A stretch of DNA of 64,000 bases from Chamaecyparis obtusa. Lineage: Eukaryota; Streptophyta; Pinopsida; Cupressales; Cupressaceae. Below the pieces are notes generated by a model that was given only the letters and a program-made list of their open reading frames with translations, was not told the origin of the DNA and did no database searches. Both the position numbers and the translations under genes were made by a program. The DNA lies in assembly GCA_027943335.1 (NCBI GenBank), contig BSBK01000966.1:310001-374000 (forward strand), in the 5' to 3' direction. Each line of letters begins with the position of its first letter. Position 1 is the stretch's first letter. This document shows positions 23,079 through 33,869 of the stretch, in pieces.

Positions 23079-23218
23079 TTTAAGTTTTAATTATTTAAGT
23101 CAATCTTTGTAAGGTAAAATATAATTTACAGTATTTTAATTGTATATTATCATGTTTTTATATGTACGTAGATTGGCAATATGGATGATTTTCATATTGA
23201 TGATCTTATAGGTCAGCA

Positions 23219-23265
23219 TGCACCACCACCACCACCACCACCACCTCCACCTCCACCTCCACCTA
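23219..23265 (+). repeat. CCA/CCT trinucleotide run coding polyproline
   Basis: About 14 consecutive CCA or CCT codons lie inside gene A. The mixture of CCA and CCT is compatible with coding selection or simple repeat growth. Confidence 0.9.
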
Positions 23266-24041
23266 GAGAGTTAAGGGATAATATTAGGAGAAATGTAGAG
23301 GCAATAATGAGAGACATAAATATTATTAGAAATGATCCCTATCCATTGACCCAGCTACTATGCCTTGCATATAGGATGCATAGCATAGTAGATTCTGTAC
23401 ACACATTAGACTCTAAGATTGATAGTTTCATGTCATGGAGGGAGAGTATGCATGCATATTATGCTAATGGCCTCTCTTATAAAGAGGTTAATTCTTTAAA
23501 AATTACAAAATCTTATTTGGTACACTTTTTTTATAACCCTTCAACGGGTGAGTAGATACTTGACAAGAAGTACATATTTCCATTAGATGGTGTAGACACC
23601 CTGGTATAGAAGAGCATTTTTAGGAGCAGTGGTGGATGGTATTTGGAAATCCACCACATGCTAATGATGAGGTCTCACTTTATTTTTTGAAAAAATTATG
23701 TGCCGAATTTGTATTGGGTAGGAAACCCAATTATTTTGACATGAGATCATTTCAGTGGGTTGGTCAGGGCATGCCATAGGATAGACCATGGACCAAATTG
23801 AGTGACAAAACTAGAAATCATGTGCACAATGAGCCTCTTATTCCTCTTCCTTCTCATGTAACTCCTGCACCTGTCCATCATCAAGCAGTGTTGTCATCTC
23901 TTGGTTCTTTGAGTGACCTTACAGAGAATTTGTTACAGCACTTGACCGAGGCAAGGTCTGCCCTTAGCATAACACATGTTTGCACAAGTTATGGGGGTAT
24001 ATGTAGGGGTCCCTAGTTTGATCTTGATGCTACCCATGCTG

Positions 24042-24145
24042 CCCATGGTGGATATGGTGATGATGATGGTGGCGCACATGGTGGATATGTTGATGATGAT
24101 GGTGGCGTACATGGCGGATATGCTGCTGATGATGATGGCACACAT
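24042..24145 (+). repeat. Coding minisatellite, HGGY-DDDGG units
   Basis: Three to four units of about 33 bp (CATGGTGGATATGGTGATG type) read in gene A's frame as His-Gly-Gly-Tyr followed by Asp-Asp-Asp-Gly-Gly. In frame, the unit length keeps the reading frame. Confidence 0.8.
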
Positions 24146-24786
24146 GGTGATGCTAGAGATGATATCTCATCATATGTTGATTTACTCAATGCAAATGATG
24201 ACCATCCTGCACAGGTAAATTTAATTATAATTTATAAATTGCAATATTAAATTTCTTATTTATACAATTATGAGCCATAACATGTGGATTTTTTGGTGAA
24301 TAAAGGAGGGTTGACCCTCCATCATTCATTAGCCATCATCTTATGACATCGACACCTCAACATCTAGGTGGTCCATTCATGGTATGCACTTTGATCTTGA
24401 TACATTTAAACTTTAGACAAAATAAACTTTAATTGATAATGTGTTTGACATATTTTTGTGAGTTTTTAGGGTCTCTCATGTACCACTGAGATTGGCAGTT
24501 CTTCATTCTCTACCCCACGAGTCACTGAGAGTTAGCCACATATACTTGTAGTATGTTTTTCATTTATTAATTTTAAGTGTTTATATCTTACTAATTTATG
24601 TACAACTTTGATTCACACTTATTTTTTTTCAATTGTAGGCTTTTGGATTGTCTCATGTTGCACAATCACATTTACGTCCTGACTCATCAGTGACATTAGC
24701 TATGTGTCACACACAGGTAATGTACACATGTTTTTATTCCATAAATATAAAGTCAAGTTATATATACTTTATAATTTATGTATATA

Positions 24787-25718
24787 TGTGTACACACTAA
24801 ATAGTGCACTTCTCTAAGTCATTACTTCCAAGAGAATCCATGAATGGGAAACCTTGAGAAAGCGACCTAGAGCTCCCTAGGCATGGCGTCACAAGGATGT
24901 TGATGGTGCTCTCAGCTAGAGCTATTGAAGCATGCAACCTTGCAAGTAAACCGCACAATGGGAGATTCAAAGAGACAAGGGCAAGAATGCCAATATCCTC
25001 AAGAATCAACAATGGAAATACAATGCAACTATACTAAGAATGAAGATGCAAGCTAAGCTATGAAAGGAAAGTATTACAAGCCTTGCTAATTAATCTATGT
25101 GAGCTAATCTAAAGCATAAAGGAGACTAAGCTAGATGCCATGAAAGCTTAAACTAAGAATGCAAGATTGAAGCTAAATGCATGAAGATCTACAAAGCTCC
25201 AAAGTCTCCAAGAAATCCTGCAACATAAGATTAGTATTCAAAGTTGGGATCCTAGAATGAGAAGAGAGCTCTCCTTTTAAAGGAATTGAAAAGGAATGGA
25301 CCATGGAAATTAAGAGGCAAAAGATTTAATCAAGGGTGGAGCTTGAAAGAGGAGCAATCCATGTGCACAAATATCCTCCAATGAGAAAATAAGAGTTGAC
25401 TTTTATGTCCATATGAGACAAAAATGCCTTTTCTTCTTTTTATAAAATAAGAAGAATGGTTTATTTGCGCAACTTAGGATAAGAGGAAAAGTGGGGGCTT
25501 TTTATTTAATAAAAGGGAAGGAAATTTCTTTTAAATAGATAAAGACTTAGGATACAATGGTTAGCCCATGGAATAATCGAATAAATGATAAAATAGGATT
25601 TGATCAAGGAAATTGATATAATTGAAAAATGTTGATTTTTTGAAAATATTGATTCAGGGATTTGATAAATTGCTGAATGGGGGCCCAAAGTCTAGGCAAC
25701 CATTTTAGGGTGCATACA
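24787..25718. mobile_element. Probable solo LTR in an intron of gene A (932 bp)
   Basis: The segment separates exons of gene A. Its ends form an imperfect inverted repeat, TGTGTACAC at the left and GTGCATACA at the right (TG...CA). Flanks are ATATA and ATATG, a target duplication with one mismatch. The interior has no coding content. It could also be a short non-LTR insertion whose ends I have misplaced. Confidence 0.5.
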
Positions 25719-26130
25719 ATATGTACTATAAGTTTGATTCATGCATTATATATGTTGTTTAGGTCGACACCACCATGAGTCTTGGCATGGCTACAAGATT
25801 AAGCCAAATGCATCCATTGACACTATCCTTTGAGGTGATGATTAATTTAAGTAATTTTTCAATGTCCATTGTGTATCTAGATCTTTTACGTGCCTAATTA
25901 TTAAAAATTTGTACTTTAAATATTTTTACAGGACTTGGTTGCATCCACTTTTTATGTAGTTGAGGATGAGGGTACTCGAGACTAGATAGAGTAGGATGAG
26001 AGTACTCAGGACCAGACAGAGTAGGATGAGGGTACTAAGGACCAAACAGAGCATGTTGATGCATCGCAGTCCTCTTCACGTGGAGTGAAGAGGACTGTAG
26101 ATTAGCTAGATGAGTAGAGTTGGATTATTT

Positions 26131-26272
26131 GGACTCGTGTTATTTCAGGACTTGTTATGTTATTTCAGGATTTGTTACATGTTATTTCAGGACTTGTTAT
26201 GTTATTTTAGGACTTGTTATGATTATTTGGACTTGTTATGTTATTTTAGGACTTTTTATGTTATTTATCTTA
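26131..26272 (+). repeat. About 20-bp tandem repeat in the 3' region of gene A
   Basis: Seven to eight variants of GACTTGTTATGTTATTTCAG follow the gene A stop codon, so they would lie in its 3' UTR. Confidence 0.85.
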
Positions 26273-26564
26273 ATCATGAGTTGTTATTTATATATATGAG
26301 CTTATGGAAAAGAAATCATTTTTAATTCATCTATCTAACAATGAGATCTATTAATACATGTACAATTGACAAGAACAATATGGATGTTACAAACTTAATA
26401 ACTATTAAACAATGAGATCTATTTAATTTGAACAATGAATTTATGGATCCACAAATAAATCTATCATAAGATCTATTAGGTGAACATAATCTGACCAATG
26501 TGCATAGTTTAATATTACAAAGCCAAAATTGTACGAATACAAGAGTGCATTGTACTACATAAAT
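26273..26564. other. AT-rich spacer between convergent genes
   Basis: No feature is seen between the 3' tandem repeats of gene A and those of gene B. Confidence 0.5.
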
Positions 26565-27300
26565 AGTTCATGTCTATGTTCTTCCAGACATCCTGCATCA
26601 TAAAAATAAAGATGTTGAAATGTTAGAATTTATACAAGTTCATTTAAAAATAATTTAAATTTAAATTTCAAATCTATATAAATTATGACGCTTCAAAGAA
26701 GACATGTAGAAAACATATAAAAATATGACAATTGAACAAAAAATTACATGTATAAATTTGATTCAACCTAATGTACCATCAACATCCTCTCTTTTCTGCA
26801 ATGCGTTTATGTTCTTCCAGACATCATGCATCATAAAAATAAACAGGTTGAAATGTTAGAATTTATACAAGTTCATTTAAAGTTAATTTTAATTTTAATT
26901 TCAAATCTATATCTCTAAATTATAAATTATGATACTTCAAAGAAGACATGTAGAAAACATATAAAAATATGACAATTGAACAAAAAATTACACGTATAAA
27001 TTTGATTCAATCTAATGTACCATCAACATCCTCTCTTTTCTGCAATGTGTCTATGTTCTTCCAGACATCCCGCATCATAAAAATAAACATGTGTTGAAAT
27101 GTTGTGATTTATACAAGTTCATTTAAAGTTAATTTTAATTTTAATTTCAAATCTATATCTCTAAATTATAAATTATGACACTTCAAAGAAGACATGTAGA
27201 AAGCATATAAAACTATGACAATTGAACAAAAACTTACATGTATAAATTTGATTCAACCTAATGTACCATCAACATCCTCTCTTTTCTGCAATGTGTCTAT
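26565..27300 (-). repeat. Tandem repeat of about 240 bp, three copies, at the 3' end of gene B
   Basis: The word TATGTTCTTCCAGACATC recurs at about 26,573, 26,809 and 27,053 (236- and 244-bp steps). The flanking words CCATCAACATCCTCTCTTTT and CTGCAATG recur as well. The latter are the last codons of gene B on the minus strand, so the duplications reach into its coding end; only the copy near 27,260-27,295 is joined to the rest of the gene. Confidence 0.8.
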
Positions 27301-28671
27301 GATTGCCTCATGCTCTTCCATTAAAAGTGTCCATAATATTTTATTAGCAGGTCTCCCTTTGTATCTTTCCAATTTGATATTTGTTGCCACTACCAAATGG
27401 GAATAGTGCATAATCTTCTTTTTTGTTTGGTAGTCTTCAAAAGTTGGTAAACCATTCCTTCTTGTTAGGTATTTGCATAGCCATGTACACACTACCACAA
27501 TAGACCCAATTGGATACTGAAAATTATCATCATCTACTTGATGACATATCAACTTTTTCTTAGGTTCTACACATCGAGCTAACCAATACTCCCTCTGCTC
27601 TTCATTATCCTCAGGTGCAACAACAACATAAACATGTCGTGCAAAGAAAAATTAAGTACATGCACTGTAAATAAAACTTGCTTAAAGGTTATAATTCAAA
27701 TATATATAACCATAAATTATATGACATACACATGTAACTAATATATAATTTAAAGTTTTACAATAAATTACATTAAATTACCAGGTTGTATGAGGTCTGA
27801 AATATGATCATAATCTTCTGATGCAAAGGCATGATCTAGGTCTTCATTTATTATATCATCTTCATCTTGTCTCTCACTAGGTGTTAAGGATTTTTGTTAC
27901 CATTCTTCAACCCATTATGTATTCTCGCATTCTTCCCATTCACCTGCAACACAAAATTGACAAAAACATGCAAGCTCCCTAGTCCATATAGTTTAAGTGT
28001 TAGAATTAAAACTCCTAAATGAATGCCATTTAGCCGATTCGTTGATTCTATTACAATAACATATTGAAAGGATATTCTTCTCTTCAAGTAGCCAGAAAAA
28101 AAATCTGATTGTAGAGTTCTGACTTGATCCTGTAGACAAACTTGTTTTATACCATTCAACAATTACATATGCATCTTTAAATTTTGATTTTTCCTCAAAT
28201 TTGAGTTTCTCTCTACAAAGGGCTCTCTTAACACATGCACCAACACCATCATGTTCTCCCTTCCCGTGTCTAGCTTCAAAAAAACTCTAGATATGTTGGA
28301 TATTTATTTTCTTGTGCATCGTACTCAACCAATAAAACATTCTAGCATTCTTGAATTGCCCTGTGCAATTATCTAACCATATTAGATGTTTTGTTATATG
28401 AATTTCTCTCTCCTTTAAATTTTCATAAAAGGTATTAAAGCAATACTGGAAAAACTCCGATGAGTGTAACTTATTATCACTCATATAGAAATGGTACTCT
28501 CTCAATATATTCCGATCCTCTTCTCTACTATCAGGTGCATGTCTATACACAATATGAACAAAAAATGTTACTTACACTGAATTATAATATTGTGGTTGGA
28601 TCTCATCTTGTGGTGCAAGTGTGTAGTTCTCTACAAAGTCAACAATTGACAATATACCACCAATTGGAAAT
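27253..28671 (-). pseudogene. Gene B, DDE-type transposase, C-terminal part
   Basis: This minus-strand part carries the catalytic core. IVDFVENY (Asp at 28,638-28,640) is the likely first acidic residue. WLDNCTGQFKN (Asp at 28,371-28,373) is the likely second. Then follows HGKGEHDGVGACVKRAL (about 28,230-28,275). The third acidic residue is uncertain, possibly the Glu of VEWY. An intron of about 118 bp (27,665-27,781, donor GTAATT, acceptor TTTACAG) precedes the last exon, which ends at TGA 27,253. Stops include a TAA where CAA fits (near 28,567) and a TAG where TGG fits (near 28,287). The motifs are shared with transposase-like proteins known mainly as unnamed animal and plant sequences; I do not assign a superfamily. 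Confidence 0.65.
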
Positions 28672-28700
28672 CACTACTACATTTGGGGCCAAATTTCGAT
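28672..28700 (+). repeat. Left terminal inverted repeat of CACTA element
   Basis: 29 bp starting CACTACTACATTTGGGGCC. Beyond position 28,700 the two ends diverge. Confidence 0.95.
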
Positions 28701-29240
28701 GGCCATTTGTCAGATTTGCAATGCTCAATTGTCAGAATTTTGAGACATGAGTCCATTGCCATTTTTGCATAGAAGATTGTGAAAGAAGACCTACCTGTCA
28801 GTTTACTGACACCATCTCATGTCAAAAAGTTGCAAATGACAACATCTTCAAAATGGCATTTCCTGCAGTTCATCCATCAGAATTTCGGTAACACGACCTA
28901 TCAGAAATATACAATCTCTGTCGGAACTGACTGTCGAACCATATTATTTTTGATGGTACAACTATTGGAATACCAACAGTTAGCACCATATTTCGATAGA
29001 TCTACCCGTCAATGATATGGCCACACTGTCAAAAGTTCTATCGAATATATCCTCTTTACGACACTTAAACTGTCAGAATAGCGACAGTTTTGCACTATTC
29101 TCCGACAGGGTTCCCTGTCGAATGTATATCATAATTGTCGCACGAAATGTCATAAATTATTTTTTTTTGACATTTTGTCTATCGAATGCATAGTGCTTCT
29201 ATCAGAATTAATTATGAATTTTCAAAAAACTGACGGATAG
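28701..29240 (+). repeat. Subterminal repeats (TGTCGGAA / TTCCGACA type)
   Basis: At least a dozen short copies in both orientations of a word close to CTGTCGGAAT occur in about 540 bp (for example TGTCAGAATT, CTGTCGGAACT, CCGACAGGG, CTGTCGAATG). In CACTA elements such subterminal arrays bind the TNPA-type protein; here that role is inferred. Confidence 0.65.
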
Positions 29241-29247
29241 GCACATT

Positions 29248-29693
29248 AAAGTTAACATAGCTCAAGAGACCATCATAGGTTTTCTTTTTCTTCGGTCTAT
29301 ATTATTGACAGAATGTTTTACCTTTCATTAGCTCATCAAATCCAGGGATTTGAAAGAATTTAATAGAATATTTTCATGACAACGTATATTATTTAAGTTG
29401 ACATTGCACAAATTTATCTACTTTGTGCACTTGTGGACTATGAGGATAGCGATAAGGAAGCATTGACATGGGAGGGGATACTTCTTTATCGCCGTCTTCA
29501 TAGTATACAAGTGGGCAAAGTAGATAAATTCATGCAACGTCAACTTAAATAATATACATTTTCATGAAAATATTCTATTAAATTCTTTCAAATCCCCAGA
29601 TTTGATGAGCTAATGAAAAGTAAAACATTCTGTCAATAATATAGACCGAAGAAAGAGACAACCTATGATGGTCTCTCGAGCTGTGTTATCTTT
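29248..29693. repeat. Foldback with two 213-bp arms
   Basis: The left arm 29,248-29,460 and right arm 29,481-29,693 are near-perfect inverted copies (more than nine bases in ten match by eye) with a 20-nt loop. A transcript would form one long hairpin. No open frame is found. Confidence 0.9.
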
Positions 29694-30273
29694 AGTCCTA
29701 GCTAGTTGTCAATCGTTGAGAATAATCACCGCCTTGCATTTATGTACACTACAAAAATTAATCACAGTCTCGCAAAAACATTTTACACTTGAACATCTCA
29801 TCAATACTGGAGGCCTAAAGTAATTTTATATGATCACTAGCACATTTCGTGCATGGATGAGAAAACACTATCCAAAGTTTCTAGATAACCATTTTTGAGA
29901 AGAGGAATGAGTGGAGGCCAAAGAAGGGATAATTGTGAAGGTTTTATAGATGTAGGTTATTGAATCATCATCTCTGCATTGGTACTCAATCTAGCCTCCA
30001 CTAAATATACATCTTCTCAGAATCTAAAAACTCTCCATCATTGATTCTCGTCATTTTTTCAGCATCTTTGTGGACTGAGACCTTAAATTATTGAGCTTCT
30101 CTTTGTTTCGAGAATAGTTTAACATTCTCTACTTAACAAGGCCAACCACGTGAAGGTGGAAGCTCACCTAGCCCCTCCTAGGAGCCTCTTATGACCCTTT
30201 ACGACATTTTAAGACCTCTAAGATGTATTCTTAGGGATCGTAAATGGTCATAAAGGGTCATAAGGGGTCCTGG
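29694..30273. other. CACTA interior, no gene seen
   Basis: There is only a local cluster of GGGTCATAA-type words near 30,180-30,270 that partly pair with each other. Nothing codes convincingly. Confidence 0.5.
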
Positions 30274-30469
30274 GACACAATAGCTGAGAAACATAAATGT
30301 AGGCATCATGGTCACAATTTTTTTGAGACACAACATAATTGAGTGGTTTTCCAAGATGATGCAAAGTAGTGGTTGCTTTGCATCATCTAGGAATAGCACT
30401 CAATTATGTTGTGTCTCCAAAAAAATGTGACCATGATGCCTACATTTATGTTTCTCAGTTGTTGTGATA
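30274..30469. repeat. Foldback of about 196 bp
   Basis: Arms meet around 30,370. ACACAACATAATTGAGTG on the left pairs with CACTCAATTATGTTGTGT on the right, and GCATCATGGTCACA pairs with TGTGACCATGATGC. An inner helix GATGATGCAAAG/CTTTGCATCATC continues the stem. Confidence 0.85.
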
Positions 30470-30525
30470 TGTACATCGCAATCTGTCATTGTTGCAATAG
30501 CAGAGCCTATATTCCACAACAAAAA

Positions 30526-30605
30526 GGAAGACATCTTTTTAGCCTGGGTCTCGATCCTACCCCAATTGTTGAAGGATCCAGGGCCAGGCTCGAAAGATGT
30601 CTTCC
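30526..30605. repeat. 80-nt hairpin
   Basis: GGAAGACATCTTTTTAGCCT at the left pairs with AGGCTCGAAAGATGTCTTCC at the right, with the inner stem GGATCC-containing. It is the size of a plant miRNA or siRNA precursor stem, but nothing proves expression. Confidence 0.7.
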
Positions 30606-31664
30606 CATTCTGTCTGCAACATTGTGTCAATCCATGATCTCAAGAACATCATCGTCTTTCCACTCTTCATTTGCCAAAATATATCACTTCTTCAAGCTTG
30701 CAGAGTAATCTTATTAATAAAAGAACTCTTGCCAACATTAGGGTACCCACAGATCAAAATAGTTGATGTTATTGGTGCTTGTGCTCAAGGATATCGATTC
30801 ACTATTTTGAAATGGCCAAATCATTTTTATTTTGATTGTAGAGAAAAGGAGTGGGAGAAAACGGGCGGGTGAAAGCTGATCAAGAACGAGAGAAGGCATT
30901 GCATTTTATTTGATCATAAATGCTCTCTGAAATGACCAATCATGTTTTCTATTTGATTCCTTTTTGTGTTTTTTTACCCATATTCAGTAGATAAAAATCA
31001 TGGCGGCAGCCACTTAGCCATCTTTTTGATGTTCCAGGTATTTTACAAAGATACAGGTATGTGGATTTATTGTTCAATTGCTTGCAGTTATTGGTCAAAT
31101 GCAAATATTTTGTCACGTTGCAAGGGCAAGATATCAATTTGGTGTTTTTGGTTTCTGTTAAAAGTTGATTTGGTAAAATCCTCAAAAAACACACTACATG
31201 TTCTAAAATGTAAAGAAGTTGAATGTTAAATGTAAGATATATATCTCATCCATAGTAATCAAAAGAAAGGACATGAAACTTATAAGGAGATTTACCAAAC
31301 CAAAAATATAAGCGAATAGGAAACATGGATTGGTACCTTATGAATTAGTTTTTGAGGTGCACAATCTTCATCAATCTCCTTAGAACAAGACCCCTCATGA
31401 AAAATGCATTTAACACAAAAAACAAATCTACAAAACTAAACCAATGGCATGTTTAGAACAAAGAAATATATTGATAATAATATGCTGAAAATTCTATTAT
31501 GTTTAATACATGCAAAAGGACCAGTCCCAACAATTCTTAAACATACTTTATCTGATATGATAATAACATGCTAATTAAACTGATAAAGGTGTTATCTACA
31601 TTTAATCTGCCAATTACTAATTACACAAAAAACAAATTACAAAACTGAACCAATGGCATGTTCT

Positions 31665-31965
31665 TCATGTGGTACAAGGAAGATTTGGCTATGAAAAAAA
31701 AAAGTGAAACGGCCTCATCATTTTTATTTCAATTGGATAGAGGAGTGAAAGCTGAGTGCGAGAGAAGGTATGTGATTTCTTCATCTTTCGAGCATCTGGC
31801 ATCATATTTGACTGCAAATTTCAAATGCATTTCATTTTATTTGATCATGAATGCTCTTTGAAATTACCGCATTCTACTGGTGTCATGCCCTAGCCCGTGC
31901 TTTATCTCCATTATTTGATATTATTGGTGCTTGTGCTCAAGGATATTGATTCACTATTTTCAAAT
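31665..31965. repeat. Inverted copy of the right subterminal region
   Basis: About 300 bp here is the diverged reverse complement of 45,530-45,790, near the right CACTA end. Shared words include GGTGCTTGTGCTCAAGGATA and TTTTATTTGATCATGAATGC. A second shorter inverted copy sits at 30,750-30,950, and direct relatives at 33,660-33,760 and 45,350-45,440. Confidence 0.75.
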
Positions 31966-31982
31966 GTTTAGATCGTTTAGAC

Positions 31983-32031
31983 AGTTACATTTCCTGACTG
32001 TTCCTCTAGTACACAGTCAGGAAATGTAACC
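31983..32031. repeat. Perfect 17-bp stem hairpin
   Basis: GTTACATTTCCTGACTG and CAGTCAGGAAATGTAAC are exact reverse complements around a 15-nt loop. The right arm recurs, without the complete left arm, near 32,575 and 40,947. Confidence 0.85.
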
Positions 32032-33869
32032 GTCTAATGATTATATGTAATGTTGAATGGATTAAATGCTTTATTCTTGGTAGAAGTGAATGGAAGGAAT
32101 AGTGTGTATTAAATACAATCCAGTCACTTATTGAATGCTTTGGAGACTACTAGTTTGACTGTCCATGCACTACTAGTGATTGAGATTCATTAAAGGATAA
32201 AAAACCCTTCATTTTGGGGTTATTGTGTGTGGATTCAAATGTAGGTTTGATTTGGTTAATGTTTAGAAGAGATCAATAAAGTATTTAAAGACAATCTTAC
32301 ATGTTTGGAGAGGTTTGGGAGGCACTTATCATGACTGTACCCTCACAAACATTGGCATAGACTGGTTTTACTAAGTTTCCTTTCTCTATTTTGAGGTTTC
32401 CTTTCTCTGCCACAGGGCTACAGTCAGAGGGTTCATTAAAAAATGATCCTTCAAATGGTTACTATGAATATGAATGATTTGATATAGCATATTTCTCATT
32501 TTACTTGAAGTTTGGAATACCTTGTGCAAGGGTGAAAGTAGTTTTGATCATTTTGGTCGTGACTGTTCCTCTACACAGTCAGGAAATGTAACTGTCTAAT
32601 GATTATATATAATGTTGAATGGATTAAATGCTTTATTATTGGTAGAAGTGAATGGAAGGAATAGTGTTGGTGTTAGGTTTCATTTATTATTGAATTCAAT
32701 GGTTTCTAATATGTTTTGAGGAGTTTTCTCCTTGTTTAATGTTAACTGTTCCTACACAATCCATTCATACAATAGTGAAATGCTATGTGGAAGGGATGGT
32801 TGATAGTGTTCCTTGAGGGAAGGGGGATTGTGATAGACTTGTTATCATTGTATTGTGTATTTCCAATATGTTTGGTTGTAGGGTAGACTGGGAGAATGAA
32901 GGATCACTCACTGATTGCATGATAACCCAGTTTTGAAGGGTCTTTGGTTGAGGGGACAGTCAAGGTCCCGATGATTGGGCCATTGGAGGACCCTATTTAT
33001 TTGTATTAATTGCTATTCAAATTAGATGCATGGATTTCTTGTGAACTATCAGCTGCTATGTATCCTGCAACTGCATCCATAAATCTACATATACTTCTCT
33101 ACAGTTGTAAGCCACTTAGAGATCAAAATAGAGAAACTAAATCAAAATTGTTCTTTGTCCTATTTCTTTTTTAAAAAGTCTCAACTATCAATGATACAAT
33201 ATACATTTGATGCCCTAAGCTATCAAATATACAAATGGCACCTACCTAGAAGCTCACCAGGAGAATGAAGGATCACTAACTGATTGCATGATAACCCAGT
33301 TTTGAAGGATCACTGGTTGAGGGGACAGTCAAGGTTTGGATGATTGGGCCATTGGAGGACCCTAGTTCTTTGTATTAATTGCTATTCAAATTGGATGCAT
33401 GGATTTATTATGAATTATTGGCTGCTATGTATTCTGCAACTGCATCCATAAATCTGCATATACTTCTCTAGGGTTGTAAACCACTTAGGGATCAAAATAG
33501 AGAAACTAAATAAAAATCATTCTTTGTCCTATTTCTTTTAACAAACTATCAACTATCAATGATACAATACATTTGATGCCCTAAGCTATCAATACAAATG
33601 GCACCTAGCTAGAAGCTCACGGGCTCTCCATTTGATAACAACAGTCAACATTTCAAAAAAATGGATATCCTTGAGCACAAGCACCAATAACATCAAATAA
33701 TGGAGTTAAAGCATAGGCTAGGGCATGACACTAGTAGAATGTGGTCATTTCAGTGACAATAATTTACAATGCTGTCCTTTGGCATGTATTAAATAGAATA
33801 GAATTTTCATCATATTATTATCATTCTATTTCTTTGTTGTAAACATGCCATCGGTTCAGTTTTGTAACT
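32032..33869. repeat. CACTA interior repeat modules
   Basis: This non-coding stretch is built of modules that recur elsewhere in the element. The word GATTGCATGATAACCCAGTT is found near 32,914 and 33,284 here and, in one or the other orientation and with changes, near 35,400, 35,445, 41,290, 44,605 and 44,975. The segment 32,340-32,720 matches 40,700-41,110 directly, and 33,250-33,770 matches 44,945-45,440 directly. Confidence 0.75.

Larger units (their letters stand above)
23172..26105 (+). pseudogene. Gene A of the large transposon: Pro-rich, His/Gly/Asp-rich protein
   Basis: The main exon begins after the acceptor GTACGTAG at 23,171, with ATG at 23,181, and runs to a donor at 24,214/24,215. 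The protein starts MDDFHIDDLIGQ and has about 14 consecutive prolines. It has a charged middle and a C-terminal acidic repeat with HGGY-xDDDGG units (24,042-24,145). Later exons with matching phase 0 are 24,470-24,550, 24,639-24,716, 25,763-25,834 and 25,932-26,105; one near 24,306-24,381 is uncertain. The last exon holds 10-residue DEGT.DQTEQ repeats and ends at TAG 26,103-26,105. Damage: several TAG codons and one frame change near 23,610. A possible 5' exon lies near 10,505-10,590 (donor CAG/GTATGT), 12.6 kb upstream. The family is unrecognised; it is probably an accessory protein of the element. Confidence 0.6.

Noticed and set aside
28565..28590. A short intron at GTAAGTAAC...GTGTATAG in the transposase gene
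   Set aside because: The sequence reads through in frame as conserved-looking protein if TAA was once CAA, so a stop by mutation is simpler than a tiny intron.
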